Notes: a model not told the origin generated them from the sequence alone. A stretch of 49,169 bases of DNA from Oscillospiraceae bacterium (GCA_021629085.1 JAJXRJ010000015.1:1-49169); one strand, 5' to 3'; shown: positions 6,310 to 16,188, numbered from the stretch's first letter. Numbers and translations are program-made.

Positions 6310-8574
6310 TTGCGCTTGAAAATTACGCTTAAGGTCAAATTATTATTTGTGCTGTTGGCAGCATTGGTGCTGTTTGCCTCTGTCACGGTTGTGTGGAACA
6401 CGGTACGCTTAGAACGGGAAATTGACGACCGAACCAAGCGGTATGTGTCCGATGTATCGGTGCAGCTTGCAAAAGACATTGACAACCGGCTTTCCAACAA
6501 CATTGTCAATTTGGAATCCATCAGCGGCAGTCTGCTTCGCGCCGACACCAGCGATTTGAGCAAAATGGAAATGTTTCTGCGGCGAAAGGCAGACGAAATG
6601 GGATTTAACGCACTTTTGATTGCCAATCCTGCCGGCGCTGTGTTTCAATATGCGTCGCCAGTGGAGGATTTATATTCCTTCCCAGGGATCCAGGCGTCTT
6701 TAAACGGCGAAGCAGGCGTTTCTTTTTTGGGCGAACAGAGCATTTTGTATTCCATCCCCATTCAAAGAGACGGTGTTGTCACCGGTGTTTTGGGCGGTAT
6801 CCGCGATAAGGAAAATATGCAAAAGCTCATCGAACCGGAAAGCTTTTCCGGACAGAGCCTGACGTGCATCATTAACCATGAAGGGGAGGTCATTATTTCT
6901 CCCAAAGAGATTGACACCTTTTTGCAGCTTGACAGCATTTTTGCAAAAGACCCGGAGGGCAAAGTTGCACAGGAAATTCACCAAATGGAGAAAAATATGA
7001 GCGCCCATGAGAGCGGTATTTTCCGGTTTCAGTCGGTGAGTGGCTCCGATTTACTGCTCTCTTACAACCCGCTGCACAGTTATGACTGGGTGCTGCTCAC
7101 ACTGGTGCCCAGCAATGTTATCTCAATCAAAATTGACGGTTTGATGAACCAGACCTTTTTCATCATCATTGGCGTGGTGCTGCTTATGACGGTAATTTTA
7201 GCCGTTTTATTTTGGAGGCAGTGGTCGCACTATAAACAGATGAGCCAGGCCGCATTTGTAGACCGGGTCACCGGCGGCATGAACAACGCCGCATTTCAGC
7301 TAAAATGCGAACAAGAGCTGCCGCTCTCGCCGCCGGGTACGTATACGATTGTGTTGTTCAATGTCAAAGATTTTAAATTTATCAACGAGCGCTTTGGAAG
7401 CGAGCAGGGCAATGAATTTTTGCGGAAAATCATGCAAACTTTGGATATGAACGCGAAGAACATTGGATTTGCGGCCCGTGCAGATGCAGATAACTTTTTT
7501 CTCTGCTTAAAGCTTGGCACGCCGGATACGGTTTCTGCCGTCATTCAAAAAATCATGGAAGATATGCACGCATACGTACGCGTGTTTAACAAAAACTGTG
7601 AAATCCCCTATCATTTTGTGCTGCAGTGCGGCGCCTATATTGTGGAGGATCCGTCGCTTGATATCACTGTAATTCAAGACCGGGCCAAAACCGCTTGCCG
7701 AAACCGCACGGATTTGGAGGACGGCGTATTAAAGTTTTATGACACCAAAATTACCGAGCGGCTGACAGCCGAACGCGAACTCAGCGGCCTGTTTGAAAGT
7801 TCACTTGCAAACCACGATTTCTTGCTCTATTTGCAGCCGAAGATGTGGGCAAAGGATGGAACGCTTGGCGGTGCGGAAGCGCTGGTGCGCTGGATACATC
7901 CGCAAAAGGGTGTGATTTTCCCATCCGATTTTATCCCCCTTTTTGAGTCCAACGGCATGATTTGCCGCCTGGATTTCTATATTTTCGAGGAGGTTTGCAA
8001 AACAATTCGCCATAGGCAGGATGCCGGGAAACCGCTGTTCCCCATTTCGGTCAACCTGTCCCGGCAGCATTTTATGCGGCCTGGCTTTCTAAAACCGTTT
8101 GCCGATATGGCAAAACAATACCGCGTGCCTGCACGGATGATTGAATTTGAAATTACTGAGTCCATTTTCTTTGATGACCAGACCATTGAATCTGTCAAAG
8201 CCCATATTAAAGAGATGCACAATCTAGGATTTGGGTGCTCGCTGGACGATTTTGGCTCCGGCTATTCTTCCCTTGGATTGCTCATGGAGTTTGAAGTGGA
8301 CGCCATTAAGCTGGATCGGCGGTTTTTCAAAGATTTAAACAACAAAAAAGTACAGGATATGATTACCGCCATTGCAGCGCTTTCCAAGAAAATGGGCGCG
8401 CTTTGCGTGGCGGAAGGCATTGAGACCAAAGAGCAGCTATTGCTGGTAAAAGATGCGGGGTGTGATTTGGTACAGGGCTATTTTTATGCAAAACCCATGC
8501 CGGTTTCTGAATTTGATGCATGGCAGAAAAAGAATGGCATCACGACGCCAGGTGTGGATGCGCATGAAATATAA
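6310..8574 (+). CDS. Membrane EAL-domain protein with degenerate GGDEF (c-di-GMP phosphodiesterase candidate)
   Basis: This 754-residue sensor has a transmembrane segment at 11-30, an extracytoplasmic Cache-like region (about 31-280), a second membrane helix (282-302), a GGDEF-fold domain (314-480) and a C-terminal EAL domain (490-740). The GGDEF signature is replaced by RADAD (390-394), so cyclase activity is unlikely; the domain may bind nucleotide allosterically. The EAL domain keeps E523 (EALVRW), N582, E614, D646-D647, K668 and E702, so it probably hydrolyses cyclic di-GMP to pGpG. The start is TTG 6310 behind a GGGGG site. It is 38 bp after trmD and ends before a terminator. Confidence 0.88.
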   Translation: MRLKITLKVKLLFVLLAALVLFASVTVVWNTVRLEREIDDRTKRYVSDVSVQLAKDIDNRLSNNIVNLESISGSLLRADTSDLSKMEMFLRRKADEMGFNALLIANPAGAVFQYASPVEDLYSFPGIQASLNGEAGVSFLGEQSILYSIPIQRDGVVTGVLGGIRDKENMQKLIEPESFSGQSLTCIINHEGEVIISPKEIDTFLQLDSIFAKDPEGKVAQEIHQMEKNMSAHESGIFRFQSVSGSDLLLSYNPLHSYDWVLLTLVPSNVISIKIDGLMNQTFFIIIGVVLLMTVILAVLFWRQWSHYKQMSQAAFVDRVTGGMNNAAFQLKCEQELPLSPPGTYTIVLFNVKDFKFINERFGSEQGNEFLRKIMQTLDMNAKNIGFAARADADNFFLCLKLGTPDTVSAVIQKIMEDMHAYVRVFNKNCEIPYHFVLQCGAYIVEDPSLDITVIQDRAKTACRNRTDLEDGVLKFYDTKITERLTAERELSGLFESSLANHDFLLYLQPKMWAKDGTLGGAEALVRWIHPQKGVIFPSDFIPLFESNGMICRLDFYIFEEVCKTIRHRQDAGKPLFPISVNLSRQHFMRPGFLKPFADMAKQYRVPARMIEFEITESIFFDDQTIESVKAHIKEMHNLGFGCSLDDFGSGYSSLGLLMEFEVDAIKLDRRFFKDLNNKKVQDMITAIAALSKKMGALCVAEGIETKEQLLLVKDAGCDLVQGYFYAKPMPVSEFDAWQKKNGITTPGVDAHEI

Positions 8575-8624
8575 GGCTGGGTGTACAGGGGGCAGCACCT
8601 GCAAAATGGGATTGCGCGGATAAT

Positions 8625-8656
8625 AAAAAGGCTTGCCAAAATTGGCAAGCCTTTTT
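8625..8656. terminator. Bidirectional terminator between the EAL gene and rubrerythrin
   Basis: AAAAAGGCTTGCCAA and its reverse complement form a near-perfect stem with a tiny loop, flanked by A and T tracts. It serves the two convergent genes. Confidence 0.92.
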
Positions 8657-8663
8657 GTTTTTC

Positions 8664-9203
8664 TTAATAGTTTTCTGCTTTGAGCTCGAAATATGCCTTG
8701 GGATGGCTGCAAGCGGGGCAAACTTCCGGCGCTTTTTCGCCATAGTGGATGTGACCGCAGTTGCGGCATTTCCAAACCATTTTGCCGCTCTTTTTGAACA
8801 CTTCGTCCTTTTCTAAGTTGGACAGGAGCTTCAAATAGCGCTCTTCATGCTCTTTTTCAATTTTTGCTACCAGCTCAAACATGGCGGCAATCTTTTCAAA
8901 GCCCTCTTCCCGTGCCACTTTGGCAAATCCTGCATACATGTCAGTCCACTCATAGTTTTCACCCGCGGCGGCGTCTTTTAAGTTTTGCTCAGTTCCGGGG
9001 ATTTCGCCGTCGTGCAGCAGTTTAAACCACATTTTTGCATGCTCTTTTTCATTGTCAGCGGTTTCAGCAAAGAAGCCGGCAATTTGTTCAAAGCCCTCTT
9101 TTTTTGCTTTGGAAGCATAATATGTATATTTGTTTCTCGCCTGCGACTCCCCTGCAAATGCCGCCATCAAATTTGCTTCTGTTTTTGAACCTTTCAATTC
9201 CAT
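8664..9203 (-). CDS. rbr: Rubrerythrin
   Basis: Rubrerythrin is a cytoplasmic non-haem di-iron peroxidase that reduces hydrogen peroxide in anaerobes. The 179-residue protein has an N-terminal four-helix ferritin-like domain with E19 and the ExxH motifs E52-H55 and E116-H119. A C-terminal rubredoxin-like domain has two CxxC pairs (C146/C149, C162/C165) for a single iron. ATG 9203 has an AAAGGAG site; open frame runs further upstream, but that part overlaps perR and is not family-like. It lies 25 bp downstream of perR and is probably co-transcribed with it and repressed by it. Confidence 0.95.
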   Translation of the reverse strand: MELKGSKTEANLMAAFAGESQARNKYTYYASKAKKEGFEQIAGFFAETADNEKEHAKMWFKLLHDGEIPGTEQNLKDAAAGENYEWTDMYAGFAKVAREEGFEKIAAMFELVAKIEKEHEERYLKLLSNLEKDEVFKKSGKMVWKCRNCGHIHYGEKAPEVCPACSHPKAYFELKAENY

Positions 9204-9228
9204 GTTCAATCGCTCCTTTTTAAATATT

Positions 9229-9630
9229 TTATTTAGATTGCACATTGTCCATACAATGTTTGCAAACGCCAAAAAACTTGACATCATGGGAGAGCACCAC
9301 AAAGCCGGAACCCTTATGCGCCTGTGCTTCAATCTCTGTAAGATAGGGAATGTCCACGTCGAAAACGCTGCCGCACTTGACGCAGCGCATGTGATAATGG
9401 GGCTTAAGCGTGCTGTCAAAAATTTCGCGGTCCATAACGACCCGTCTGATTTTGCCGTCTTTGACAAGCAGGTTTAAATTGCGGTAAACGGTTCCTAAGC
9501 TGATGGCAGGACACGTTTTTTTGACGCTTTGATAGATGGCTTCGGCGTCAGGATGGTCTTTCCTTTGCAGCACTTCTGCTAAAATGAGCTCCCGCTGCAT
9601 GGAATACCGGGTGGCTTTGGCCGGGGCCAT
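9229..9630 (-). CDS. perR: Fur-family peroxide-sensing repressor (PerR type)
   Basis: The 133-residue regulator has a winged-helix DNA-binding domain (1-70; HPDAEAIYQSV, GTVYRNLNLL) and a dimerisation domain. The structural zinc site is visible as C83/C86 and C123/C126. The regulatory metal site matches Bacillus PerR: H26, D72, H78, H80 (FDSTLKPHYH) and D91. Oxidation of such histidines by peroxide releases DNA. ATG 9630 has a GGGAGG site. Rubrerythrin follows, and a Fur/PerR-like palindrome overlaps its own promoter, so autoregulation and control of rbr are likely. Fur or Zur cannot be fully excluded, but the HYH motif and partner favour PerR. Confidence 0.85.
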   Translation of the reverse strand: MAPAKATRYSMQRELILAEVLQRKDHPDAEAIYQSVKKTCPAISLGTVYRNLNLLVKDGKIRRVVMDREIFDSTLKPHYHMRCVKCGSVFDVDIPYLTEIEAQAHKGSGFVVLSHDVKFFGVCKHCMDNVQSK

Positions 9631-9647
9631 TAAAATCCCTCCCAATC

Positions 9648-9671
9648 TAATAATAGTAACTGTTATTATTA
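9648..9671. promoter_or_regulatory. PerR/Fur-box-like palindrome
   Basis: TAATAATA (9648-9655) and TATTATTA (9664-9671) are perfect 8-bp inverted arms with an 8-bp spacer. The AT-rich site overlaps the -10 box of the perR promoter, the expected place for metal-dependent autorepression. Confidence 0.65.
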
Positions 9672-9696
9672 TAAAGGAAAATCTTGGGCTTGTCAA
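9668..9696 (-). promoter_or_regulatory. Promoter of perR-rubrerythrin
   Basis: On the minus strand TTGACA (9696-9691) and TATAAT (9673-9668) are separated by 17 bp, both perfect consensus hexamers, with the palindromic operator over the -10. Confidence 0.9.
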
Positions 9697-9770
9697 CTCT
9701 TTTTGGAAAATATGGCTAAATTTATAAAAATAGCAAAAAACAGCAAAATAATGGGAAAACTTTGTCCGAA

Positions 9771-9800
9771 TTGATATTGTAATTGTGAAAAACCTATGAT
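9771..9800 (+). promoter_or_regulatory. Probable promoter of the giant secreted protein
   Basis: TTGATA (9771-9776) and TATGAT (9795-9800) have an 18-bp spacer and lie about 105 bp before the start at 9905. TAAAAT (9800-9805) is an alternative -10. Confidence 0.45.
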
Positions 9801-9904
9801 AAAATAGGGGCATCAAAAGAATGTTTTGTGCACATTTCCAAAAGAGGGAACTGGATATGTGCTTATTTGCGTTCTTACAGCTTAATAAAAAAGGAGAGAA
9901 GAAA

Positions 9905-12900
9905 ATGAAAAAACGTGTGTTAAGCGTTGTGCTTGCGCTCATGCTGTGCGTATCTATGATACCACTTTCTGCATTTGCGCAGGATACGGCGGACATCGCT
10001 GTGCTTTCTGAGTTTGAAGAATTTTTGAAAAACAGCGCAGCGGTGGAAAGTGTAACGCTTCCTGAAGCGGTGCAGGCAAATTACAAGGACAGCATTGATT
10101 TGCCCGTACATATCAACACCTATATAAAAGGCGAGACAAATGCCGATACGGCCGTGGTTTTATACATCATGAACCACGGCATGGAGCGGGTTGGGCAGGA
10201 GGACGACATCTCCATTATTACCGATTTGCTTGATGAGGGCTACATTGTTGTCACACTGGACTATTTAAACAACCCCAAGGCGGTTTCTCCGGAAGTGGAC
10301 TGGAGCATCCAAACCATTAAAAAGAGTATTAACGACAAGGGGACCTATTTGGCAGGGGCGGCACACTTAAAAGATGCCACCTATGCCGTCCCGGCGGGGA
10401 ACCGCATTGTGCGCAATATTAAATTCTTTGGATTGGATGAACATGCATCCAAAGGCACCATTGAAAAAATTGTTGAGGTGTGGAACACCAGTTCGGAATT
10501 TAAAGCAAAATGTGCTTCCAAGGGCTTTGAATGGCACGAGGCTGAGACCATAGACGATTGTACCAAGCCCGACGGTTCGCCGCTGGACATGGATCTTCGG
10601 ATGGACATTATCTATCCGTCCCAGCCCAAAGAGGCGCCCCCAGTGTTTATGCTGGCGTCTTCTTCTGAAACGCGCAATGGTTCTACGCTGACCGACGTGC
10701 GTCCGCATCACACCGGATTTTTGATGCGCGGCTATGCCACGGTTTGCTATGACCACGAATATATCCCCATGGCCCGGAATGACCATTTTGGCTATTTCAA
10801 TCCCTATGGCCTGGCGAGCTGGAACGGTGTAAAATCGCACACCGCGGCAGCACGTAAGGTGCGCGACTTAGCCTATACCTATGGCTATGACGAAGAGAGA
10901 ATTTCCGTTTGGGGCCACTCCAAATCTTCCTATAGCGCCCTGCTTGCGCGGGAAAATCCCGAGCAGTTAAGTGAGCTTGCCACGTTTTCCGGGTTCCCGG
11001 ATGAAACCTATGGCGAGCAGCCGTGGCTGACCTATTCAGACGGGCCCAAAGCCGGGCAGCCCATCCCGTCCAACGTGCAGTGCTGCTATTCCTCTATGGG
11101 CGACGGCACTAAAAATGCGGGCAAGCTGGTAAATGAAACCACTGCCCCCACCATTATCGCCTGCGGATATTATGATGAATTTGGCGCGTGGGACTATTGG
11201 CCTGCGCTGCAGCAAACATATATGGACTGGGATGTGCCCAGCCTTGCCATCGGCATGATGGATCTCGGCCACGCCTACCCGTATGGCATTGACCCGGATT
11301 TACATTACGACCGGTATGCGGCCTGCTTGGACTTTTTTGACTACTATCTCAAGCCCGGCACGCCGCCAAAGCTGGTGTATACAACGCCGGAAGACCAAAC
11401 CAAAAAATTCTCCTTCACCGATAAGGTGACGTTAAAGTTCAACGCGCCGATTGCGCTCTCAGCAATCAATGAGGGTGTGAAGGTCATTGAAACCGGCACT
11501 GGCCGCGCGGTGGCGGGCGTGTGGACACCGTGCCTGGGTAACACCGAGTGGAGCTGGCAGTCGTATGACATTATAGACGGCAAAGTGTATAACGTTGTGG
11601 TTACCACTGAGGTCAAAGATGCGGTCGGACAAAGCATTCCGGAAGGCGCGCTCATCCGCTTCCAGGCAGGCACTGGCACAGTGTCAGACGCTATAGCGGA
11701 CGCCTACATTAACTCTGCTTATCCAACGCAAAACTTCGGCTCAGCCAATGAGATGGAATTGGATGCTAATACGTCAGGTTCTAAAAAGGGATATTTGCAG
11801 TTTGCGGCAGGCGATTTTTCCAAATCCACCATGGCCGAGCTGCAGTTTATGACCAAAGAGGATGCCTCACAGATTGTTGCAGCGTATGGGCTATCTGCGG
11901 ACAGCACCTGGGATGAATCTTCCATTTCGTGGGAAAACGCCCCTGCCCCGCAGGTTGAAAAATTGGGCTCTGCTGCCATTGGCGCAGCGGGGATTTACAA
12001 AATTGATGTAACTGACTATATTGATAATATCGGCGATGCGGCGCCTGCATTTGTGCTCACTGCACAGAGTGAAAACGGCGGGGCGGTGTTTGAACAAGAC
12101 TGGGACGATGTGACAAGCCTTGTCAGAGACAGCGCAGCGGTAAACAACTGTTATTCCGACACAGCGCACTACCGGCAGGGCGGCGACCCGGTTGGCATTG
12201 CGCTTTCCGATGTGACACACGGCGAAGAGCCTGGGCACAGCGTTTTGCTTAAACAGGACGATGGCTATGACCGCATTAAATTTTACAACACGTTTAAAGA
12301 CAGTGCGCTGGATGAAACCGATATTGGCCGGACGTTTGACGTATCCTTCTGGGCGAAGGGGTCTGCTGTGGGCGATCTTCAGGCTGGTATTATGGCAGCG
12401 ACTGGGGTCAAGGGGACCGTGAGCGAAAACCTTTCTCAAAATTTCTACAATGGCTCGTGGAATTTCCCCATTGGGCCGGACGAATGGACCCAGTGCTCCT
12501 TCCGCTACACGCTGGATGCCAATAACTGCGACCCGCAGGGGCAGATGGGCATGCTCACCATTCAATCTGTCAGTGCCATTTCTGAAATTTATATTGACGA
12601 TATCACAGTGACGGAGGTCGCTACCCCTGTCAGCATTTATACAAGAGAAAGCGCAGATGCTTCTTCTGGCATCATCGCGCCCAAGCTGGTTATTTATGAA
12701 GGGGAAGACCGCGACCTTCCCGCTTCCGACGCTGCAGTGGTTGCAGGCGGCATCCGCGCAGACAGCGTGCTGGATGCATCCGCGGCACTGCTGGTGGACG
12801 GCCAGGAAGTTGACAAGGTGTTAGACGGCGTGAAAAAGGGATACATCAAGTTTGCCTTAGAAGCGGTTGCGGCAGACGCAAACAGCGCAATTGACCTCTC

Positions 12901-15900
12901 GTTTGAGGTGACCAATTCTGCTAAGCAAACGCTGCATGTGTACGGCGTTGATATTGGGGAGGAAAACCTCAATACCGTGTCGGGCGGCAATGTGCATCTG
13001 TGGGATGAAAAAACACTCACATGGGAAAATGCCACTGCCAACGACCGGCTGGGCTATGGCGTCAATACCTCTGCTGCCATGGATCTTGGCACTGTTTCGA
13101 TAGACGGCGCGGGAACCTACACAGTAGATGTGAAAGGCTATATTGAAAAATTAAAAGCACAGGGCGCCGACTATGCCACCATTGTGCTGACTGCAGAGAA
13201 AAATCCAAATGCGGTGAGCGTTTATTACACCTACGACGACAAAACGGAGCTCATTGGGAATGATGCAACCGAATACGGGCACTCTGCAGGCACCGACTTT
13301 GTAACGGGCGGGGCCTTAGGAACTAGCAGAGTCTCGCTTTCCAATGAAATGAACTATCCAAGCGGCGCTGGCAAGAGCATTCAAGTGACAAACTTTACCA
13401 ATCAATATGCAAGGCTCAAGCTTTACAATCTCATCAGCAAAAAAAATGCCTTAACACAGGATGATTTGGGCCGCAAGATCAAAGTGAGCATGTATGTATA
13501 TCCAGTGGATAAGGACACCAAAATGAGCGTCAAGCTGATGGGAGACGCATATTCGCCTAAGGGTACCGGACAGCAATCCATTCAGACTACGTGGCCGGAA
13601 CTGCCTGCCAATACCTGGACAAAAATTGAGCAGGTGTTTGAAATTACCCAGGCAGCAATCAACGGGGATTACGCCGTGTTTGCAATTGAAAGCTCCACCA
13701 GCGGCACGGGTGCAAAAACCATTTACATTGACAACGTGGCTGCGGCGGATGTGCAGGAGGATGTGGCGATCGCCTCCAAGGATTCTGCCAGAGTGGTGTA
13801 TTACAACAGCTTTGACAGTGCGGCAAACTGTGTGAGAGACGCGCGCAATCCGATACCAGATGGTGCCGCCACAAGCTTTTCAGCAGACTATACCTACCGG
13901 GAAGGCTATGAGCCGAGGGTATCCGGTTTTTCTGCGAACGCCGACTATAACGGCAACGGCGGCGGCAGCTTCCAACTGGGGCTCAAACCCGTTGCATCAA
14001 CCGGCGCAAGGGCAAAGTTCTATAATATTGTGGAACCTACCCGCAATGTGACCGCCGATGACAAGGGCAGAACGTTTACCGTCACCTATTTTATACGCGG
14101 CGATGTGAGTTCTCAAAGTGTAAATCAGGGCCTGATGGGCACGACAGCGTATACGAAAAGCCAGAAAAATCCGGAAAAAATCACAGTTACGCCGAATTGG
14201 CAGAAGTATTCCTATACCTTTACCATTGATGATGATATGATTAACAACCAGGCGGTGATGTTCTCCTTCACCATGAACGGTGACGGGACAGCCAGGACAA
14301 TTTATGTGGACGATTTAAAAGTGGTGGAGCAGGTAGACAGCGGCGCGGACCGCGCAGCAAAGCTCAAACTCACACCGGCCGATGGCGGCGAAAGCTTAGA
14401 AGTGCTGGCGGCCGCCGATACGTTTGTGCAGAGCGGCACGTCTTTCCGTACAAACTTCAATGGCGACGACCTTTTGATCAGCGCTGGAAATTTAAATGCA
14501 GTTCCCTTAGATGGAGTGGAAAAAACATATATTAAATTCCAGGGCGGGAATTATGCGGCTTCTGAAACCTGTACGCTCAAATTCGATGTTTTGGAAGCAA
14601 CCAACCAAACCGTGCAGGTGTATGGTGTGGACGGTGGGAACTGGTCGGGCGACAGCATCACCTGGTCTTCCGCGCCCGGAAACGATATTGCAGGGCTCGG
14701 CACAAGCGGCGCTGTGTATATCGGTTCTGTGGATGTGACCAACCCAGGGCAATACACGCTGGATGCTTCGTCCTTTGCAAAAGGCTGTACATCGAGTGAT
14801 ATCACCTTTATCTTAACCGCGAAAAACCCAGTTGCCAAAAAGCTGCGCGACTGGTCGTTTGACGGTGCATTTGGCGCTCTGGTAGAAAATGCAGATTACC
14901 GCAAAACCGGCGCGTATACGGGCGGCCTTTCCATTGTGGATGACCCGGCCGACACAGCCAACAAGGTTTTGAAATTTGCAGATTTCAATTACGCGTACGC
15001 AAGGCCCAAAATGATGAAGGCATTTGACACCGCACCGTTTACTGCGGCGGACAAAGGCCGGACATTTAAAGTTTCGTTCCGCGCCTATCCATCTTCTAGC
15101 GCATATGCAGGGGAGAGGGCAACCAACCCGACGACCGCGGAAAGCATCAAGCTCACCGCCGGGTTCTATTCCAATTATTACGGTGGTGCGGGGAACGCGG
15201 GCAGTATAATATTAAGCGGGGCTGGGATCGCGGAGCAAACCGTTCCCACCGATACCTGGACGTCTTTCTCCTTTGATTTTGAAGTGACAGACGCTATGAT
15301 TGGCAACAAGGTGACAGCATTTGGCATTTGCCAAAACAACTCGGCTGCCTATAGTAAAGATATCTATTTGGATGACCTTGTGATTGAGGAAGTAACGCCG
15401 GATGCGGCGCAGACGGTGAAAATTGCGCCGGTGGGCAGCGAAAATGGGCCCAGGATTTTTGTAAAACAACCCGTTTTGGCGCCTGTGGATCCCGATTCCC
15501 ACAGCCTGGTCATGAAGGATGCGGTTTCGTCCAGCGGCGCATTCATGGCCGGCGATACCGTCATCCTGCGTGCGGAGGGCAAGGCTTCGCTGGATTTGGA
15601 TGTTACAAGTATTGGCTTCTATTACAGTGATGGCACACCGGTGGACGGCACAATTTATCGGGACGGCTACGACTATTGCCTGCGTATGTTTGACGTAAAA
15701 GCAGGTGCGTATTCCATTTATGCGGCAGCGGCATACTCCAACAGCCAAGCCGACCAGACCAACCCGGTGGAATTTAGCGTGTCCAGCAAAAATGCGTTTG
15801 ATATGGTATCCCTAAAAGCGGAAGGTACGCTTGCTGCGGGTGAAGCCTATACGGTAAACGCGGTTGTCAGAAACAACACCGCGTCTGATAAACCCGGCGT

Positions 15901-16111
15901 CTTCATTGTGGGCATATATGATGCGTCCGGCAATTTGGTGGATGCAGCCATCAGCACTCCGGCAACGCTTTCGGCTGGTGAAGATACTTCAGTTTCCGCA
16001 TCCTTTGCAGTGCTGGAGGCAGATGTCACGGCGGATTGCCAGGTGCGGGCATATTTGTGGAACAACACAGAAGATGTAATTCCTTATATGAAAGCACAAA
16101 TTGTAAAATAA
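9905..16111 (+). CDS. Giant secreted modular protein: alpha/beta hydrolase plus repeated carbohydrate-binding-like modules
   Basis: This 2,068-residue protein has a signal peptide (MKKRVLSVVLALMLCVSMIP to AFA). Residues ~40-480 form an alpha/beta-hydrolase domain with a putative triad S339 (GHSKSS elbow), D424 (YYDEFG) and H456 (LGHAYP). An SbsA-like Ig segment follows (~490-590). Beta-sandwich modules then alternate: DNRLRE/CBM96-like at ~594-724, 941-1099 and 1498-1644; CBM4/9-like at ~729-909, 1106-1287, 1296-1480 and 1646-1834, each ending in an IYxD(D/N) strand. The C-terminal ~230 residues look FN3/Ig-like and end without an LPxTG anchor. It is probably an extracellular esterase on complex glycans; the substrate is unknown. 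ATG 9905 has an AAGGAG site. Confidence 0.75.
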   Translation: MKKRVLSVVLALMLCVSMIPLSAFAQDTADIAVLSEFEEFLKNSAAVESVTLPEAVQANYKDSIDLPVHINTYIKGETNADTAVVLYIMNHGMERVGQEDDISIITDLLDEGYIVVTLDYLNNPKAVSPEVDWSIQTIKKSINDKGTYLAGAAHLKDATYAVPAGNRIVRNIKFFGLDEHASKGTIEKIVEVWNTSSEFKAKCASKGFEWHEAETIDDCTKPDGSPLDMDLRMDIIYPSQPKEAPPVFMLASSSETRNGSTLTDVRPHHTGFLMRGYATVCYDHEYIPMARNDHFGYFNPYGLASWNGVKSHTAAARKVRDLAYTYGYDEERISVWGHSKSSYSALLARENPEQLSELATFSGFPDETYGEQPWLTYSDGPKAGQPIPSNVQCCYSSMGDGTKNAGKLVNETTAPTIIACGYYDEFGAWDYWPALQQTYMDWDVPSLAIGMMDLGHAYPYGIDPDLHYDRYAACLDFFDYYLKPGTPPKLVYTTPEDQTKKFSFTDKVTLKFNAPIALSAINEGVKVIETGTGRAVAGVWTPCLGNTEWSWQSYDIIDGKVYNVVVTTEVKDAVGQSIPEGALIRFQAGTGTVSDAIADAYINSAYPTQNFGSANEMELDANTSGSKKGYLQFAAGDFSKSTMAELQFMTKEDASQIVAAYGLSADSTWDESSISWENAPAPQVEKLGSAAIGAAGIYKIDVTDYIDNIGDAAPAFVLTAQSENGGAVFEQDWDDVTSLVRDSAAVNNCYSDTAHYRQGGDPVGIALSDVTHGEEPGHSVLLKQDDGYDRIKFYNTFKDSALDETDIGRTFDVSFWAKGSAVGDLQAGIMAATGVKGTVSENLSQNFYNGSWNFPIGPDEWTQCSFRYTLDANNCDPQGQMGMLTIQSVSAISEIYIDDITVTEVATPVSIYTRESADASSGIIAPKLVIYEGEDRDLPASDAAVVAGGIRADSVLDASAALLVDGQEVDKVLDGVKKGYIKFALEAVAADANSAIDLSFEVTNSAKQTLHVYGVDIGEENLNTVSGGNVHLWDEKTLTWENATANDRLGYGVNTSAAMDLGTVSIDGAGTYTVDVKGYIEKLKAQGADYATIVLTAEKNPNAVSVYYTYDDKTELIGNDATEYGHSAGTDFVTGGALGTSRVSLSNEMNYPSGAGKSIQVTNFTNQYARLKLYNLISKKNALTQDDLGRKIKVSMYVYPVDKDTKMSVKLMGDAYSPKGTGQQSIQTTWPELPANTWTKIEQVFEITQAAINGDYAVFAIESSTSGTGAKTIYIDNVAAADVQEDVAIASKDSARVVYYNSFDSAANCVRDARNPIPDGAATSFSADYTYREGYEPRVSGFSANADYNGNGGGSFQLGLKPVASTGARAKFYNIVEPTRNVTADDKGRTFTVTYFIRGDVSSQSVNQGLMGTTAYTKSQKNPEKITVTPNWQKYSYTFTIDDDMINNQAVMFSFTMNGDGTARTIYVDDLKVVEQVDSGADRAAKLKLTPADGGESLEVLAAADTFVQSGTSFRTNFNGDDLLISAGNLNAVPLDGVEKTYIKFQGGNYAASETCTLKFDVLEATNQTVQVYGVDGGNWSGDSITWSSAPGNDIAGLGTSGAVYIGSVDVTNPGQYTLDASSFAKGCTSSDITFILTAKNPVAKKLRDWSFDGAFGALVENADYRKTGAYTGGLSIVDDPADTANKVLKFADFNYAYARPKMMKAFDTAPFTAADKGRTFKVSFRAYPSSSAYAGERATNPTTAESIKLTAGFYSNYYGGAGNAGSIILSGAGIAEQTVPTDTWTSFSFDFEVTDAMIGNKVTAFGICQNNSAAYSKDIYLDDLVIEEVTPDAAQTVKIAPVGSENGPRIFVKQPVLAPVDPDSHSLVMKDAVSSSGAFMAGDTVILRAEGKASLDLDVTSIGFYYSDGTPVDGTIYRDGYDYCLRMFDVKAGAYSIYAAAAYSNSQADQTNPVEFSVSSKNAFDMVSLKAEGTLAAGEAYTVNAVVRNNTASDKPGVFIVGIYDASGNLVDAAISTPATLSAGEDTSVSASFAVLEADVTADCQVRAYLWNNTEDVIPYMKAQIVK

Positions 16112-16128
16112 AGAATTCCATGAAAAAA

Positions 16129-16158
16129 GAGGAAATGCAAACTGCATTTCCTCTTTTT
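16129..16158 (+). terminator. Terminator of the giant secreted-protein gene
   Basis: An 11-bp stem (GAGGAAATGCA with its complement) has a 3-base loop and a T5 tract, 18 bp after the stop codon. It argues against starting the next gene at the ATG at 16120. Confidence 0.9.
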
Positions 16159-16188
16159 AGGGAGGAACGATTTGAAAGGAGAACATTT

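Noticed and set aside
9905..16111. Several 60-220 codon antisense frames inside the giant gene
   Set aside because: They lack ribosome sites and family motifs and mirror the codon bias of the sense strand.
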